Positions 51,506 through 63,021 of a stretch of 64,000 bases of DNA are shown one piece after another. Each line of letters starts with the position of its first letter. Position 1 is the first letter of the stretch. Source of the stretch: Pseudomonas sp. Tri1 (lineage in GTDB: Bacteria > Pseudomonadota > Gammaproteobacteria > Pseudomonadales > Pseudomonadaceae); contig NZ_CP072913.1 in the NCBI RefSeq assembly GCF_017968885.1, forward strand, positions 5,186,501 through 5,250,500. The letters run 5' to 3'. Below the pieces are notes generated by a model, which saw only the letters and a list, made by a program, of their open reading frames with translations, did not search any database and was not told the DNA's origin. Position numbers and translations under genes: made by a program.

Positions 51506-52249
51506 ATGCCATCAAGCGTTATACGCCCCACTCCCCGCCCGCTGAACTTCTGGTTGTGCCTCGCCATTCCCGCCGTTGCGGCAATCACCCTGGTTTTGTT
51601 GGAGTGGACCGACCTGGACATGTATTTGGCCCGATTGTTCTATGACCCGGCCGCCAGCGGCTTTATCGGGCGCCACAGCTACTTTCTGGAAAACATCCTC
51701 CATGACCGGGCAAAACAAGTCGTCATCGCCTTTTCGGTGCTGGCGATCCTGGGGTTCATCAGCTCGTTTTTCATCACCGGCCTCAAACCGTTCAAACGCG
51801 AACTGGGTTGCCTGGTGCTGTCCCTGGCCCTGGCGACATCCTTCGTCACGCCGATGAAAGCGGTGACGGCGGTGCAATGCCCCTGGAGTTTGAAAGAGTT
51901 CGGCGGCAAGGAAACCTACAGTGAGTTGCTGAGCCCGCGTCCGGCCACCGACAAACCCGGTCGTTGCTGGCCTGGTGGTCACGCCGCCACCGGCTTCACG
52001 CTGTTTGCGCTGTTCTTCGTGTTGCGCGACCGTCGCCCGCGCCTGGCCCGCCTGGCCTTCATATCGGCCCTCACCTTGGGAACGGTCTTCTCCGTGGGGC
52101 GGATGATGCAAGGGGCACATTTCTTTTCCCACAACGTGTGGACCGCGGTGTTCTGTTGGCTGATTTGCCTGGGGTGTTATTACTACGTGCTGTACCGGCC
52201 GGCTTTTACAGCTGAGCGTATGGCCGTCACCCACCCCGTCAATGCCTGA
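51506..52249 (+). CDS. PAP2-family membrane phosphatase
   Basis: Membrane-bound lipid phosphatase of 247 residues with about six membrane segments. The PAP2 triad is present in altered form: K-x6-P region KAVTAVQCPW, then RCWPGGHAATGFTLFAL (P-G-G-H instead of PSGH) and GRMMQGAHFFSHNVWTAVF (R-x6-H-x3-N instead of the usual Asp). The family removes phosphate from lipid A, PGP or undecaprenyl-PP. Its gene neighbours and distance from colR suggest a ColR-linked envelope role. AGGATCTGTC precedes ATG. Confidence 0.87.
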   Translation: MPSSVIRPTPRPLNFWLCLAIPAVAAITLVLLEWTDLDMYLARLFYDPAASGFIGRHSYFLENILHDRAKQVVIAFSVLAILGFISSFFITGLKPFKRELGCLVLSLALATSFVTPMKAVTAVQCPWSLKEFGGKETYSELLSPRPATDKPGRCWPGGHAATGFTLFALFFVLRDRRPRLARLAFISALTLGTVFSVGRMMQGAHFFSHNVWTAVFCWLICLGCYYYVLYRPAFTAERMAVTHPVNA

Positions 52250-52262
52250 GCATAAATCTCAA

Positions 52263-52351
52263 TGTAGGAGCAGGCTTGCTCGCGAAAGCGGAGTATCAGT
52301 CGATGCCTGATTGACTGACCCGCCGCTTTCGCGAGCAAGCCCGCTCCCACA
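52263..52351. repeat. REP doublet
   Basis: Inverted pair, TGTAGGAGCAGGCTTGCTCG and CGCGAGCAAGCCCGCTCCCA. Confidence 0.85.
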
Positions 52352-52392
52352 GGGATTGGCGCGATCTCAACGCCGGGAAAAACCAAGGCAAT

Positions 52393-52427
52393 AAAAAACC
52401 CCGCCTGCTTTCGCAGGCGGGGTTTTT
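52393..52427 (-). terminator. Terminator of groEL
   Basis: Stem AAAAAACCCCGCCTGC / GCAGGCGGGGTTTTT with TTTC loop just past the groEL stop. Confidence 0.92.
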
Positions 52428-52448
52428 CGCTACAGGGGTAAGGCTGGC

Positions 52449-54104
<1,656 letters not shown>

Positions 54105-54141
54105 TTAAATACTTTGTAGTCGCGGAAAAATGAGCGGGGAA

Positions 54142-54435
54142 TCAGCCTTCGACAACAGCGAGGATTTCGCTCTCGCCGATAACCAGCAGGTCTTCGCCAT
54201 CAACTTTCACAGTGTTGCTACCGGAGTAAGGGCCGAAAACAACCTTGTCACCCACTTTCACGGACAGCGCACGTACTTCACCGTTTTCCAGTGCTTTGCC
54301 TGGGCCTACAGCGAGGACTTCACCCTGGTTTGGCTTCTCAGCAGCCGAACCTGGCAGGACGATACCGCCAGCGGTTTTCTTTTCTTCTTCGCTGCGACGG
54401 ACGACGACGCGGTCATGCAGAGGACGAAGCTTCAT
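54142..54435 (-). CDS. groES: 10-kDa co-chaperonin GroES
   Basis: Heptameric lid of GroEL, 97 residues. Start [47 protein letters not shown] contains the mobile loop with GGIVLPG; C-terminal [44 protein letters not shown] before ATG. First gene of groESL. Confidence 0.98.
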   Translation of the reverse strand: MKLRPLHDRVVVRRSEEEKKTAGGIVLPGSAAEKPNQGEVLAVGPGKALENGEVRALSVKVGDKVVFGPYSGSNTVKVDGEDLLVIGESEILAVVEG

Positions 54436-54577
54436 TGTCGATCTCTCCTAATTGTGGTTTTCATCGGCCGGTGTAGTCCCGGCGGGTTTAACGAATCCGG
54501 CGGTGCCGGGTGCGGTTCGTCAAGCGAACCGCAGAAGTCTGTCCGGTGTTGCCACCGGAAACCTTGCGGTGACCCAT

Positions 54578-54605
54578 ACATAAGGGCGGACAAGCCGATT
54601 ACAAG
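54578..54605 (-). promoter_or_regulatory. Candidate sigma-32 promoter of groESL
   Basis: On the minus strand CTTGTAA, 12 bases, CCCTTATGT resembles the heat-shock pattern CTTGAAA-N(11-17)-CCCCATNT. It lies about 145 bases before the groES start. No CIRCE element is seen. Confidence 0.4.
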
Positions 54606-54639
54606 GGCCGGGTATGAAATTTTTTACTTCACGCAGCCA

Positions 54640-54671
54640 AAAACGAACACGGCACCAGAAGGTGCCGTGTC
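54640..54671 (-). terminator. Terminator of fxsA
   Basis: 10-bp perfect stem ACACGGCACC / GGTGCCGTGT with a 4-base loop; minus-strand T-run follows (TCGTTTTTTGG). Confidence 0.85.
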
Positions 54672-54679
54672 GCTGGTTT

Positions 54680-55156
54680 TTACCGAGGGTCGCGGTGTTC
54701 GAATTCGCCTTCGATCACGTTGGGCTCGCGGCCCAGAGGTTCGCGCGGAGCTGGCCCGCCACGGGGCTGCAGGTCGTCGGCAAAGGCCCGCTGGCGCATC
54801 GCCTGCTCTTCGGCGCGCTGGCGCATTTTATTGGCCAGCATCCGACGGGTGAATGGCAACAGCATGACCAGGCCCAGCACGTCGCTGATGAAGCCAGGCA
54901 GGATCAACAGACCGCCACCCAGGGCTAGCATCAGGCCTTCAAGCATGGTCTGGGCAGGCAGCTCGCCTCGGTTCAAGCTTTCACGGGCACGCAATGCCGT
55001 GGCGAGGCCGGCGATACGCAGCACGAACACGCCGAGCATCGAGCCGAGAATGACCAGCAACAGCGCCGGGAAAAACCCGATCGCACCGCTGACCTTGACG
55101 AATACGAACAGCTCCAACACCGGGAACAGCAGAAAGAGCAACAAAAAAGGGCGCAT
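54680..55156 (-). CDS. fxsA: FxsA family membrane protein
   Basis: Inner-membrane protein of 158 residues with about four hydrophobic segments: MRPFLLLFLLFPVLELFVFVKV, then GFFPALLLVILGSMLGVFVLR and LMLALGGGLLILPGFISDVLGLVMLLP, the FxsA pattern. E. coli FxsA suppresses F-exclusion of phage T7. The hydrophilic tail (about 110-158) is Arg/Glu/Pro-rich. The start is set to 55156 after GAGGAAC, not 55171. Same strand as groESL, about 245 bases upstream of groES. Confidence 0.9.
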   Translation of the reverse strand: MRPFLLLFLLFPVLELFVFVKVSGAIGFFPALLLVILGSMLGVFVLRIAGLATALRARESLNRGELPAQTMLEGLMLALGGGLLILPGFISDVLGLVMLLPFTRRMLANKMRQRAEEQAMRQRAFADDLQPRGGPAPREPLGREPNVIEGEFEHRDPR

Positions 55157-55222
55157 CAAATGGTTCCTCAACGCAAGAATGCCTTGCTAGTAGGCCTTAA
55201 ATGACGTCGCCCTTTCGTGAAT

Positions 55223-55954
55223 TCAAGCGTCGGCCACTGTATTTTTCGGCCATTGCTCGGCGTGAGCCAGATAAACCAAGGCTTCGCGAACTTGTGTCGG
55301 CGTGTTGCAAGTCTCTTGAAACGCCAGCCAATGCAGGCCCTGGCCGATGCGCAGGTGCATGCCTTCACTGTCGATGCCCACCAGTTGCGCCGCTTCGGTT
55401 TTCGGCAGCCCGGCCAACTCCACGTAATGGGCGATGGCCTTGGCATGATCGGCGTTCATGTGCTCGACCATGCTCGCCTCGGCCTTGCCAGCGAAGGGGT
55501 TGGCCAGGGTGATCTGGTCGATCCAGTGAATGGCGCCGAAGCCGCCGATGTAACGATGGCGCACCGGATCGAGCACCCAGAAATCGAAATCATGGGCCTT
55601 GTGATAGTTCTGCGAATCAGGGAAATAGCGGTAGTAACGCTCAGCGGCAGCGTCGATGGCGGCGCTGTCGTTCAGTTTCCGGGCCTCGGCCAAATAGGTC
55701 AGGCGCCCGACGGCCTGCACGTCTTCAGCGCCCCGCTCACCCACCAACATCGAGCACTTGGGGTCTTTTTGCAGATTGTGGGTGTGCTGGGCAATGCGGC
55801 TGATCAGGATCAAAGGCCGGCCCTGGGCGTCCAAGCAATATGGCACTACGGAACCGAACGGGAACCCGGGCATGGACTTGGAATGGGTGGAGAGCATTCC
55901 ACGGTATTCCTTGAGCAGTAATTCTCGGGCATGCTTGGCAGCTTCAACGCTCAA
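55223..55954 (-). CDS. HugZ-family heme utilisation/PNPOx-like protein
   Basis: Soluble FMN-binding-split-barrel protein of 243 residues with a DUF2470 C-terminus. TTG start at 55954 after GGAGTCATAAA; the protein begins LSVEAAKHARELLLKEYRGMLSTHSKSMPGFPFGS. The barrel has VVPYCLDAQGRPLILISRIAQHTHNLQKDPKCSMLV. The second domain (about 165-243) has the DUF2470 HMNADHAKAIAHYVE motif. Family members oxidise or store heme; a pyridoxamine oxidase role is less likely. A longer in-frame start exists at 56029. Confidence 0.85.
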   Translation of the reverse strand: MSVEAAKHARELLLKEYRGMLSTHSKSMPGFPFGSVVPYCLDAQGRPLILISRIAQHTHNLQKDPKCSMLVGERGAEDVQAVGRLTYLAEARKLNDSAAIDAAAERYYRYFPDSQNYHKAHDFDFWVLDPVRHRYIGGFGAIHWIDQITLANPFAGKAEASMVEHMNADHAKAIAHYVELAGLPKTEAAQLVGIDSEGMHLRIGQGLHWLAFQETCNTPTQVREALVYLAHAEQWPKNTVADA

Positions 55955-56111
55955 TTTATGACTCCTTTGATGAAAGCCGTCTAAAAAACGGTCAGGCAGC
56001 TGGGCTGTGTTCCAGTACGCCTTGGGCAAGTCTCGTGCAGCCGGGCTATACCGTCAGATCGAGAAGCCTTCCAAAAGGACATCCTTCACCGCTCTGCACC
56101 GGGACATGAGA

Positions 56112-56870
56112 ATGCAACTCACCGACAAAGTAATCATTATCACCGGCGGTTGCCAGGGTTTGGGGCGCTCCATGGCCGAGTATTTTGCCGGCAAAGGCGC
56201 CAAGCTGGCCTTGGTGGATCTCAACCAGGAAAAACTCGATCAAACGGTTGCTGCGTGCACGGCCAAGGGCGTCGAGGCCCGGGCATACCTGTGCAACGTG
56301 GCCAACGAAGAGCAGGTGAGCGACATGGTCGCCCGGGTCGCCGAGGACTTTGGCGCGATCCATGGGCTGGTCAACAATGCCGGGATCCTGCGCGACGGCC
56401 TGCTGCTCAAGGTCAAGGATGGCGAAATGACCAAGATGAGCCTGGCCCAGTGGCAGGCGGTGATCGACGTCAACCTTACCGGGGTGTTCCTGTGCACCCG
56501 TGAAGTGGCGGCGAAAATGGTCGAGCTGAACAATAGCGGCGTGATCATCAACATTTCGTCGATCTCCCGCGCCGGCAATGTCGGCCAGACCAACTACTCG
56601 GCCGCCAAGGCCGGCGTGGCCGCTGCCACCGTCACCTGGGCCAAGGAACTGGCACGCTATGGCATCCGTGTCGCCGGCATCGCCCCGGGCTTCATCGAAA
56701 CCGAGATGACCCTGGGCATGAAACCCGAGGCCCTGGAAAAAATGACTTCGGGGATTCCGCTCAAGCGCATGGGCAAGCCGGAGGAGATTGCTCACTCGGC
56801 GGCGTATATCTTCGAGAACGACTATTACACCGGTCGGATCTTGGAGATGGATGGCGGGTTGCGGATCTAA
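56112..56870 (+). CDS. Short-chain dehydrogenase/reductase, FabG-like
   Basis: NAD(P)-dependent oxidoreductase of 252 residues. Rossmann motif TGGCQGLG (about 13-20), NNAGI (about 91), the Ser of [22 protein letters not shown] and catalytic Tyr-x3-Lys (YSAAK, about 164). C-terminal [33 protein letters not shown] is typical of FabG-type SDRs with ordinary 3-ketoacyl or alcohol substrates; the substrate is not decidable. Start 56112 chosen by spacing to GGGA; 56106 is possible. Confidence 0.9.
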   Translation: MQLTDKVIIITGGCQGLGRSMAEYFAGKGAKLALVDLNQEKLDQTVAACTAKGVEARAYLCNVANEEQVSDMVARVAEDFGAIHGLVNNAGILRDGLLLKVKDGEMTKMSLAQWQAVIDVNLTGVFLCTREVAAKMVELNNSGVIINISSISRAGNVGQTNYSAAKAGVAAATVTWAKELARYGIRVAGIAPGFIETEMTLGMKPEALEKMTSGIPLKRMGKPEEIAHSAAYIFENDYYTGRILEMDGGLRI

Positions 56871-56887
56871 AGTCGCCGCAAACCAAA

Positions 56888-56977
56888 TGTGGGAGCGAGC
56901 TTGCTCGCGATGGCGTCGGATCAGTCAGTCTTGATGTGACTGATACACCGCTATCGCGAGCAAGCTCGCTCCCACAT
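56888..56977. repeat. REP doublet
   Basis: TGTGGGAGCGAGCTTGCTCG and CGCGAGCAAGCTCGCTCCCA, a nearly perfect inverted pair. Confidence 0.88.
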
Positions 56978-56995
56978 TGGATGGTGTTTCAAGCA

Positions 56996-58090
56996 TCAAT
57001 CGTCGCTGACAGTGATATTCGGCATCGCCGGTGATGCTGCCTCTTGCAACACGATCCGTGCGCCCACATGGCGGGCCAGTTCCTGATAGACCATGGCGAT
57101 CTGGCTGTCCGGCTCGGCGATGACCGTTGGTTTGCCGCCGTCGGCCTGTTCGCGGATCAACATCGACAACGGCAGCGAGGCCAGCAGTTCGACGCCGTAC
57201 TGGCTCGCCAGTTTCTCCCCGCCCCCTTCGCCAAACAGATGCTCGGCATGCCCGCAGTTCGAGCAAATGTGTACGGCCATGTTTTCCACCACGCCCAGCA
57301 CCGGGATGTTGACCTTGCGGAACATCTCGACGCCCTTGCGCGCGTCCAACAAGGCCAGGTCCTGAGGCGTGGTGACGATCACCGCACCGGCCACCGGGAC
57401 TTTTTGCGCCAGGGTCAGCTGGATATCGCCAGTGCCTGGCGGCATGTCGATTACCAGGTAATCCAGGTCGCCCCAGGCGGTTTGCGTCACCAGTTGCAGC
57501 AGGGCACCGGAGACCATCGGCCCGCGCCAGACCATCGGCGTGTTGTCATCGGTCAGGAAGGCCATGGACATGACTTCCACACCATGGGACTGGATCGGCA
57601 CGAACCACTTCTGGTCCTTGACCTGCGGCCGGGTGCCCTCGGCCACGCCGAACATGATGCCCTGGCTCGGACCGTAGATGTCCGCGTCGAGAATCCCGAC
57701 CTTCGCCCCTTCACGGGCCAGGGCCAGGGCCAGGTTGGCGGCGGTAGTGGACTTGCCCACGCCGCCCTTGCCCGAGGCCACGGCGATGACATTCTTCACA
57801 TTCGCCAGCCCCGGTACCTGCGCCTGGGCCTTGTGGGCCGCAATCACGCTGGTGACTTCAACCTTGGCGCTGGCGACACCGTCCAGGGACTCGATCGCCA
57901 TTTGCAGCATCTGCGCCCAACCGTTCTTGAACAGATCGGCGGCGTAGCCGATCTCCAGCTGGACGCTGACACGCTCGCCCTGGATGTCGATGGCGCGCAC
58001 GCATCCGGCGCTGACCGGGTCCTGGTTCAGATAAGGGTCGGTGTACTGGCGAAGGACGGCTTCCACCGCTGCGCGATTGACGGCGCTCAT
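56996..58090 (-). CDS. apbC: Iron-sulfur cluster carrier ApbC/Mrp
   Basis: ParA/MinD-type ATPase of 364 residues that carries Fe-S clusters. N-terminal DUF59-like domain (about 1-85), then Walker A with NVIAVASGKGGVGKSTTAANLALALA (about 99-125), Walker B-like DADIYGPSQG, DYLVIDMPPGTGD, and the cluster ligands C-x-x-C in HICSNCGHAEHLFG (about 275). Start at 58090 with GGAG before ATG. Divergent from metG, the usual arrangement. Confidence 0.94.
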   Translation of the reverse strand: MSAVNRAAVEAVLRQYTDPYLNQDPVSAGCVRAIDIQGERVSVQLEIGYAADLFKNGWAQMLQMAIESLDGVASAKVEVTSVIAAHKAQAQVPGLANVKNVIAVASGKGGVGKSTTAANLALALAREGAKVGILDADIYGPSQGIMFGVAEGTRPQVKDQKWFVPIQSHGVEVMSMAFLTDDNTPMVWRGPMVSGALLQLVTQTAWGDLDYLVIDMPPGTGDIQLTLAQKVPVAGAVIVTTPQDLALLDARKGVEMFRKVNIPVLGVVENMAVHICSNCGHAEHLFGEGGGEKLASQYGVELLASLPLSMLIREQADGGKPTVIAEPDSQIAMVYQELARHVGARIVLQEAASPAMPNITVSDD

Positions 58091-58295
58091 GGGCAACTCC
58101 GATAGCAAGACTTGAAAAACAGGCCGCTATCCTACGCCCCACGCTCCCGCGTGGCGACCCGATTACAGCAGGGCGAACACCTTTTGTGGCGACGCCGTTC
58201 ACAGACGATGCATCCCGAAACAGCCCCGAAAGGTGAAAAAAAGCCGCCAGCGCTTTATAGTGGCCGACCTCCGTTTCATCAAGTAGCCGAGCCCC

Positions 58296-60341
58296 ATGTC
58301 CGAGCCACGCAAGATCCTCGTCACCAGCGCCCTGCCCTATGCCAATGGTTCGATTCACCTCGGCCATATGCTGGAATACATCCAGACCGATATGTGGGTG
58401 CGCTTCCAGAAGCATCGCGGCAACCAATGCATTTATGTCTGCGCCGACGACGCCCACGGTTCGGCCATCATGCTGCGCGCGGAAAAGGAAGGCATCACCC
58501 CGGAACAACTGATCGCCAACGTCCAGGCTGAACACAGCGCCGACTTTGCCGAGTTCCTGGTGGACTTCGACAACTTCCACTCTACCCACGCCGAAGAAAA
58601 CCGTGAGCTGTCGAGCCAGATCTACCTGAAGCTGCGTGACGCCGGACACATCGCGACCCGTTCGATCACCCAGTATTTCGACCCGGAAAAGAAAATGTTC
58701 CTGGCCGACCGTTTCATCAAGGGCACCTGCCCGAAATGCGGGACCGAGGACCAGTACGGCGACAACTGCGAAAAATGCGGCGCCACCTACGCACCGACCG
58801 ACCTGAAAGACCCGAAATCGGCGATTTCCGGGGCCACTCCAGTGCTCAAGGATTCCCAGCACTTCTTCTTCAAGCTGCCGGATTTCCAGCAAATGCTGCA
58901 AACCTGGACCCGCAGCGGCACCCTGCAGGACGCCGTGGCCAACAAGATCGCCGAATGGCTCGACGCCGGCCTGCAACAGTGGGACATCTCCCGCGATGCG
59001 CCGTACTTCGGCTTCGAGATCCCCGACGAACCGGGCAAGTATTTCTACGTGTGGCTGGATGCGCCCATCGGCTACATGGCCAGCTTCAAGAACCTTTGCA
59101 ACCGCACGCCGGAGCTGGACTTCGACGCGTTCTGGGGCAAGGACTCCACCGCCGAGCTGTACCACTTCATCGGCAAGGACATCGTCAACTTCCACGCGCT
59201 GTTCTGGCCCGCCATGCTTGAAGGCGCCGGTTTCCGTAAACCGACCGGCATCAACGTCCATGGCTACCTGACCGTCAACGGCCAGAAGATGTCCAAGTCC
59301 CGCGGCACTTTCATCAAGGCCCGGACCTACCTGGACCACCTGTCGCCGGAGTACCTGCGCTACTACTACGCAGCCAAGCTCAGCCGCGGCGTCGACGACC
59401 TGGACCTGAACCTCGAAGACTTTGTGCAGAAGGTCAACTCCGACCTGGTGGGCAAGGTGGTCAACATCGCCAGCCGTTGCGCCGGTTTTATCCACAAGGG
59501 CAACGCCGGTGTCCTGGTCGCCGGCAACGCCGCGCCAGAGCTGACCGACGCCTTCCTGGCCGCTGCTCCCAGCATCGCCGAAGCCTATGAAACCCGCGAC
59601 TTTGCCCGCGCCATGCGCGAAATCATGGCCCTGGCCGACCGCGCCAATGCCTGGATCGCCGACAAGGCCCCTTGGTCGTTGAACAAACAGGAAGGCAAGC
59701 AGGATGAAGTCCAGGCGATCTGCGCCCTGGGCATCAACCTGTTCCGCCAGTTGGTGATTTTCCTCAAGCCGGTGCTGCCGCTGCTGGCTGCCGATGCCGA
59801 GGCGTTCCTCAACGTCGCGCCGCTGACCTGGAACGATCACCAGACGTTGCTGAGCAACCATCAGCTGAACGAGTTCAAGCCGTTGATGACCCGTATCGAC
59901 GCCACCAAGGTGCAAGCCATGAGCGACGCCTCCAAGGAAGACCTGGCCGCCAGCCAGACCGACACCGGCGCGCCGGCCGGTAACGGCGAACTGGCCAAGG
60001 ACCCGCTGTCGCCGGAAATCGACTTCGACGCCTTCGCCGCCGTTGACCTGCGCGTGGCATTGATCGTCAAGGCTGAAGCCGTGGAAGGTGCCGACAAACT
60101 GCTGCGCCTGACCCTGGACATTGGCGACGAGCAACGCAACGTGTTCTCCGGCATCAAGAGCGCTTACCCGGACCCAGCCAAGCTCGAAGGCCGGCTGACG
60201 ATGATGATCGCCAACCTCAAGCCACGCAAAATGCGCTTCGGCATCTCTGAAGGCATGGTGATGGCAGCGGGCCCTGGCGGCGAGGAAATCTACCTGCTGA
60301 GCCCCGACAGCGGCGCCAAGCCAGGTCAGCGGATCAAGTAA
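58296..60341 (+). CDS. metG: Methionyl-tRNA synthetase
   Basis: Charges tRNA-Met; 681 residues. HIGH-type SIHLGHMLE (about 21), four-Cys zinc knuckle [18 protein letters not shown] (about 145-162), KMSKS-type GQKMSKSRG (about 330), anticodon domain, and a C-terminal EMAP/Trbp111-like tRNA-binding domain (about 575-681: [28 protein letters not shown]). This dimerising domain is present in full-length E. coli-type MetG. Divergent from apbC; terminator at 60361. Confidence 0.98.
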   Translation: MSEPRKILVTSALPYANGSIHLGHMLEYIQTDMWVRFQKHRGNQCIYVCADDAHGSAIMLRAEKEGITPEQLIANVQAEHSADFAEFLVDFDNFHSTHAEENRELSSQIYLKLRDAGHIATRSITQYFDPEKKMFLADRFIKGTCPKCGTEDQYGDNCEKCGATYAPTDLKDPKSAISGATPVLKDSQHFFFKLPDFQQMLQTWTRSGTLQDAVANKIAEWLDAGLQQWDISRDAPYFGFEIPDEPGKYFYVWLDAPIGYMASFKNLCNRTPELDFDAFWGKDSTAELYHFIGKDIVNFHALFWPAMLEGAGFRKPTGINVHGYLTVNGQKMSKSRGTFIKARTYLDHLSPEYLRYYYAAKLSRGVDDLDLNLEDFVQKVNSDLVGKVVNIASRCAGFIHKGNAGVLVAGNAAPELTDAFLAAAPSIAEAYETRDFARAMREIMALADRANAWIADKAPWSLNKQEGKQDEVQAICALGINLFRQLVIFLKPVLPLLAADAEAFLNVAPLTWNDHQTLLSNHQLNEFKPLMTRIDATKVQAMSDASKEDLAASQTDTGAPAGNGELAKDPLSPEIDFDAFAAVDLRVALIVKAEAVEGADKLLRLTLDIGDEQRNVFSGIKSAYPDPAKLEGRLTMMIANLKPRKMRFGISEGMVMAAGPGGEEIYLLSPDSGAKPGQRIK

Positions 60342-60360
60342 CACGACCACACGCTGCACC

Positions 60361-60396
60361 GATCCCACAGTCGCCTCACAGGCGGCTGTGGGATTT
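60361..60396 (+). terminator. Terminator of metG
   Basis: Stem ATCCCACAGTCGCCT / AGGCGGCTGTGGGAT with one G-T wobble and a short loop, then TTTTC. Confidence 0.8.
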
Positions 60397-60471
60397 TCAT
60401 ATCTGGCCCGCCCTCCCGGCGTGCCGGATAATGCCTAATCTTGTAACAGGCTCTTTGTCGCCGGCACGCCC

Positions 60472-61044
60472 ATGACCGAAATTGTCCTTACACTGTTCAG
60501 CGCCGCCCTGATCAACAACCTCGTGTTGCATTGGCCGCTGGGCGTCGATCCGCTGCTGGCGGCGAACGGTAGAAGACAAATACACGCCCTGGGCCTGGCC
60601 ACCGCGTGCCTGATGCCGATTGTCGGCACCTTGGGCTATCTGCTGGATCATTGGTTGCTGGTCCCGGCAAACCTGACATCCATGCGTCTGTTTGCTTGGC
60701 TGCCGCTGAGCGTGCTGTTGATCGGGCCATTGCTGCGCTTGCTCGCGCGCTGGCTGCCGGCGTTGCCGTTCGAGGGGTTGTGGCCACTGTTGCTCGGCAA
60801 TGCCGGCATCCTCGGCGTCACGCTGCTCAACGGTCAGGAGGACCAGGGCCTGGGCCACGCCCTCGCCGCGAGCCTGGGCGCCGGGCTGGGATTCTGGCTG
60901 GTACTGAGCCTGTTCGATGATTTGCGCCAGCGCACCTTCAATAACGATATTCCCTTGCCCTTTCGGGGCCTGCCGATTCAGTTGATCAGCGCCGGGCTGA
61001 TGGCGGTGGCATTTCTCGGATTGCGCGGGTTGGTCAAAACATGA
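60472..61044 (+). CDS. rnfA: Rnf electron-transport complex subunit A (cysteine-free variant)
   Basis: Six-segment membrane subunit of 190 residues aligning end to end with RnfA/Rsx[16 protein letters not shown] for the canonical NNFVLVKFLGLCPFMG, and [13 protein letters not shown] for TNCAVLGVALLN, ending [27 protein letters not shown]. Both cysteines that hold the intramembrane Fe-S cluster in the family are replaced: Asp26 and Ala111. First gene of the operon, overlapping rnfB by 4 bases. Normal RnfA would be 193 residues. Confidence 0.85.
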   Translation: MTEIVLTLFSAALINNLVLHWPLGVDPLLAANGRRQIHALGLATACLMPIVGTLGYLLDHWLLVPANLTSMRLFAWLPLSVLLIGPLLRLLARWLPALPFEGLWPLLLGNAGILGVTLLNGQEDQGLGHALAASLGAGLGFWLVLSLFDDLRQRTFNNDIPLPFRGLPIQLISAGLMAVAFLGLRGLVKT

Positions 61045-62048
61045 GTCTGATTCAACGTATCGATGCCCTGCTGCCGCAGACCCAATGCGGCAAATGCGGC
61101 CATCCCGGGTGCAAGCCCTACGCCGAAGGCATCGCCCAGGGCGAACCGATCAACAAATGCCCGCCTGGCGGGCGCGAAACCATCGCCGCCCTGGCCGAGC
61201 TGATGAAAGTGCCGGTAGTGGAGCTGGACACCAGCCGCGGCAGTGCCCCGGCGCAGATTGCCTTTATCCGTGAAGCCGAATGCATCGGTTGCACCAAGTG
61301 CATCCAGGCCTGCCCGGTGGACGCGATTGTCGGCGCGGCGAAGCTGATGCACACCGTTCTCATCGACGAATGCACAGGCTGCGATCTTTGCGTGGCGCCC
61401 TGCCCGGTCGACTGCATCGAGATGCGGCCATTGCCGCTGGCCACGGTGCTGCCGATTGTCGGCGGCCTGGCCTTCAGCACCGAGGAACAGCAGGCACGAA
61501 CCGCCAAGCGTAATCACGCCCGGCAGCGTTTCGAACGGCGCAATGCGCGTTTGCGGCACGAGGAAGAACAGCGTCTGGCCGAGCGCCTGGCGCGTAGCCA
61601 ACGCGCGGCCCAGGTCCAGCCCCAAGCCCTCGACCCCGTACAAGCCGCACTGGAACGTGTGCGTGCGCAGAAAGCCGCCAACGCCGATGCGGCCCTGAAG
61701 AAAGCCAAAATCGACCTGGCCATGAGCCGGGCGCAGTTGAACAAATCCTTGAAAGCGTTCGGTCACCCACCGACCTTTGAGCAGCAGTCGCAATTGATCC
61801 TGTTGCAGCGCCAGTTCGAAGCCGCGGAGCAGGCCCTGGCGCAACTGGAAAACACCGCACCGCCGGCCATTGAAGCCCCCGCACCGGCGCAAAACGCCGA
61901 ACTGAAGCGGGCCAAGATCCAACTGGCGATGCGCCGCGCCGAACTCAGCAAAGCACGGACAGGCGGGGCATCGGATGAGCACATGCAGTTGCTGGAACAA
62001 GCGGTGAAAGAGGCCGAACGTCAGGTGGACGCCCATGCCAGTCCCTGA
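61041..62048 (+). CDS. rnfB: Rnf complex ferredoxin subunit B with RnfC-tail-like extension
   Basis: Fe-S subunit of 335 residues. It begins directly with the Fe-S domain: [24 protein letters not shown] ... C, Cys at 16, 19, 24 and 40, without the membrane helix of E. coli RsxB. Two ferredoxin motifs follow, [12 protein letters not shown] (about 81) and [12 protein letters not shown] (about 111). From about 150 to 335 a helical Ala/Arg/Gln/Glu-rich tail contains two repeats, [17 protein letters not shown] and [17 protein letters not shown], like the tail of RnfC. RnfC itself is missing. Overlaps rnfA by 4 and rnfD by 14 bases. Confidence 0.87.
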   Translation: MSLIQRIDALLPQTQCGKCGHPGCKPYAEGIAQGEPINKCPPGGRETIAALAELMKVPVVELDTSRGSAPAQIAFIREAECIGCTKCIQACPVDAIVGAAKLMHTVLIDECTGCDLCVAPCPVDCIEMRPLPLATVLPIVGGLAFSTEEQQARTAKRNHARQRFERRNARLRHEEEQRLAERLARSQRAAQVQPQALDPVQAALERVRAQKAANADAALKKAKIDLAMSRAQLNKSLKAFGHPPTFEQQSQLILLQRQFEAAEQALAQLENTAPPAIEAPAPAQNAELKRAKIQLAMRRAELSKARTGGASDEHMQLLEQAVKEAERQVDAHASP

Positions 62049-63021
62049 GCCCGTGGACGAACGGCTGCGCCAAGCGATGAAGCGAGTGTTGCTGGCGACG
62101 CTGCCCGGCGCGCTGGCGTTGCTGTGGTTCCATGGCTGGGGCGTAGCGCTCAACGTGCTGTTGTCCGGCCTCACCGCCCTGGCGGTCGAAGCGCTGGTGT
62201 TGCGTGTGCGGCGTCGGCCTCTGATGCCCGACCTGAACGATGGCAGTGCGCTGGTCACCGCCACTCTGCTGGCCCTGGCGTTGCCGGCCTATTGCCCCTG
62301 GTGGCTGACCGTCACTGCGGCCGCCTGCGCCTTGTTGTTCGGCAAGCACCTATGGGGTGGTGTCGGTACTAACCCGTTCAACCCGGCAATGCTCGGATAT
62401 GCCTTGGTGCTGGTGGCGTTCCCTTCACAGATGAGTCAATGGCCCAGCCTTCATGGCATGGGCTTGCTCGAAGGCCTGCAACAGGTGTTTGGCGCTCACC
62501 CGTCCCCCGATGCCTGGGCCGGCGCGACCGCACTGGATAGCCTGCGCATCAACAGAAGCCTGACGGTCGATGAACTGTTCGCCAACGATCCGGCGTTCGG
62601 GCGTTTCGGTGGCCGCGGTGTCGAATGGGTCAATCTGGGGTTCCTGGCGGGCGGCCTGTTTCTGCTGCAACAACGCGTGTTCAGTTGGCATGCGCCAGTG
62701 GGCATGCTGACCAGCCTGTTCATCGTCAGCTTGCTGTACTGGAACGGCTCGGGCTCCGACTCTCATGGCTCGCCACTGTTTCATCTGCTCACCGGGGCGA
62801 CCATGCTCGGCGCATTTTTCATCGTGACCGAACCCGTCTCTGGCGCCAAAGCCGCGCTTGCCCGGCTGCTGTTTGGCGCAGGCGTGGGGCTGCTGGTCTA
62901 CCTGATCCGCACCTGGGGTGGTTATCCTGATGGCGTGGCATTTGCGGTGCTGCTGATGAATCTCGGTGTGCCGGCGCTGGATCGGTTTGCCGAGGCACGA
63001 CAACGGCGGCAACTGACATGA
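62035..63021 (+). CDS. rnfD: Rnf complex membrane flavoprotein subunit D
   Basis: Membrane subunit of 328 residues with about nine to ten segments, NqrB/RnfD family. Conserved [52 protein letters not shown] and the FMN attachment site AWAGATAL (about residue 165), where the flavin is linked to the Thr. The residue before GAT is Ala instead of Ser/Thr. Directly follows rnfB, in the place where rnfC would be expected first. Confidence 0.87.
   Translation: MPVPEPVDERLRQAMKRVLLATLPGALALLWFHGWGVALNVLLSGLTALAVEALVLRVRRRPLMPDLNDGSALVTATLLALALPAYCPWWLTVTAAACALLFGKHLWGGVGTNPFNPAMLGYALVLVAFPSQMSQWPSLHGMGLLEGLQQVFGAHPSPDAWAGATALDSLRINRSLTVDELFANDPAFGRFGGRGVEWVNLGFLAGGLFLLQQRVFSWHAPVGMLTSLFIVSLLYWNGSGSDSHGSPLFHLLTGATMLGAFFIVTEPVSGAKAALARLLFGAGVGLLVYLIRTWGGYPDGVAFAVLLMNLGVPALDRFAEARQRRQLT

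Noticed and set aside
57858..60368. 836-codon open frame antisense to metG
   Set aside because: It is the reverse shadow of metG, a GC-rich gene with full family motifs; the antisense product has no family resemblance.
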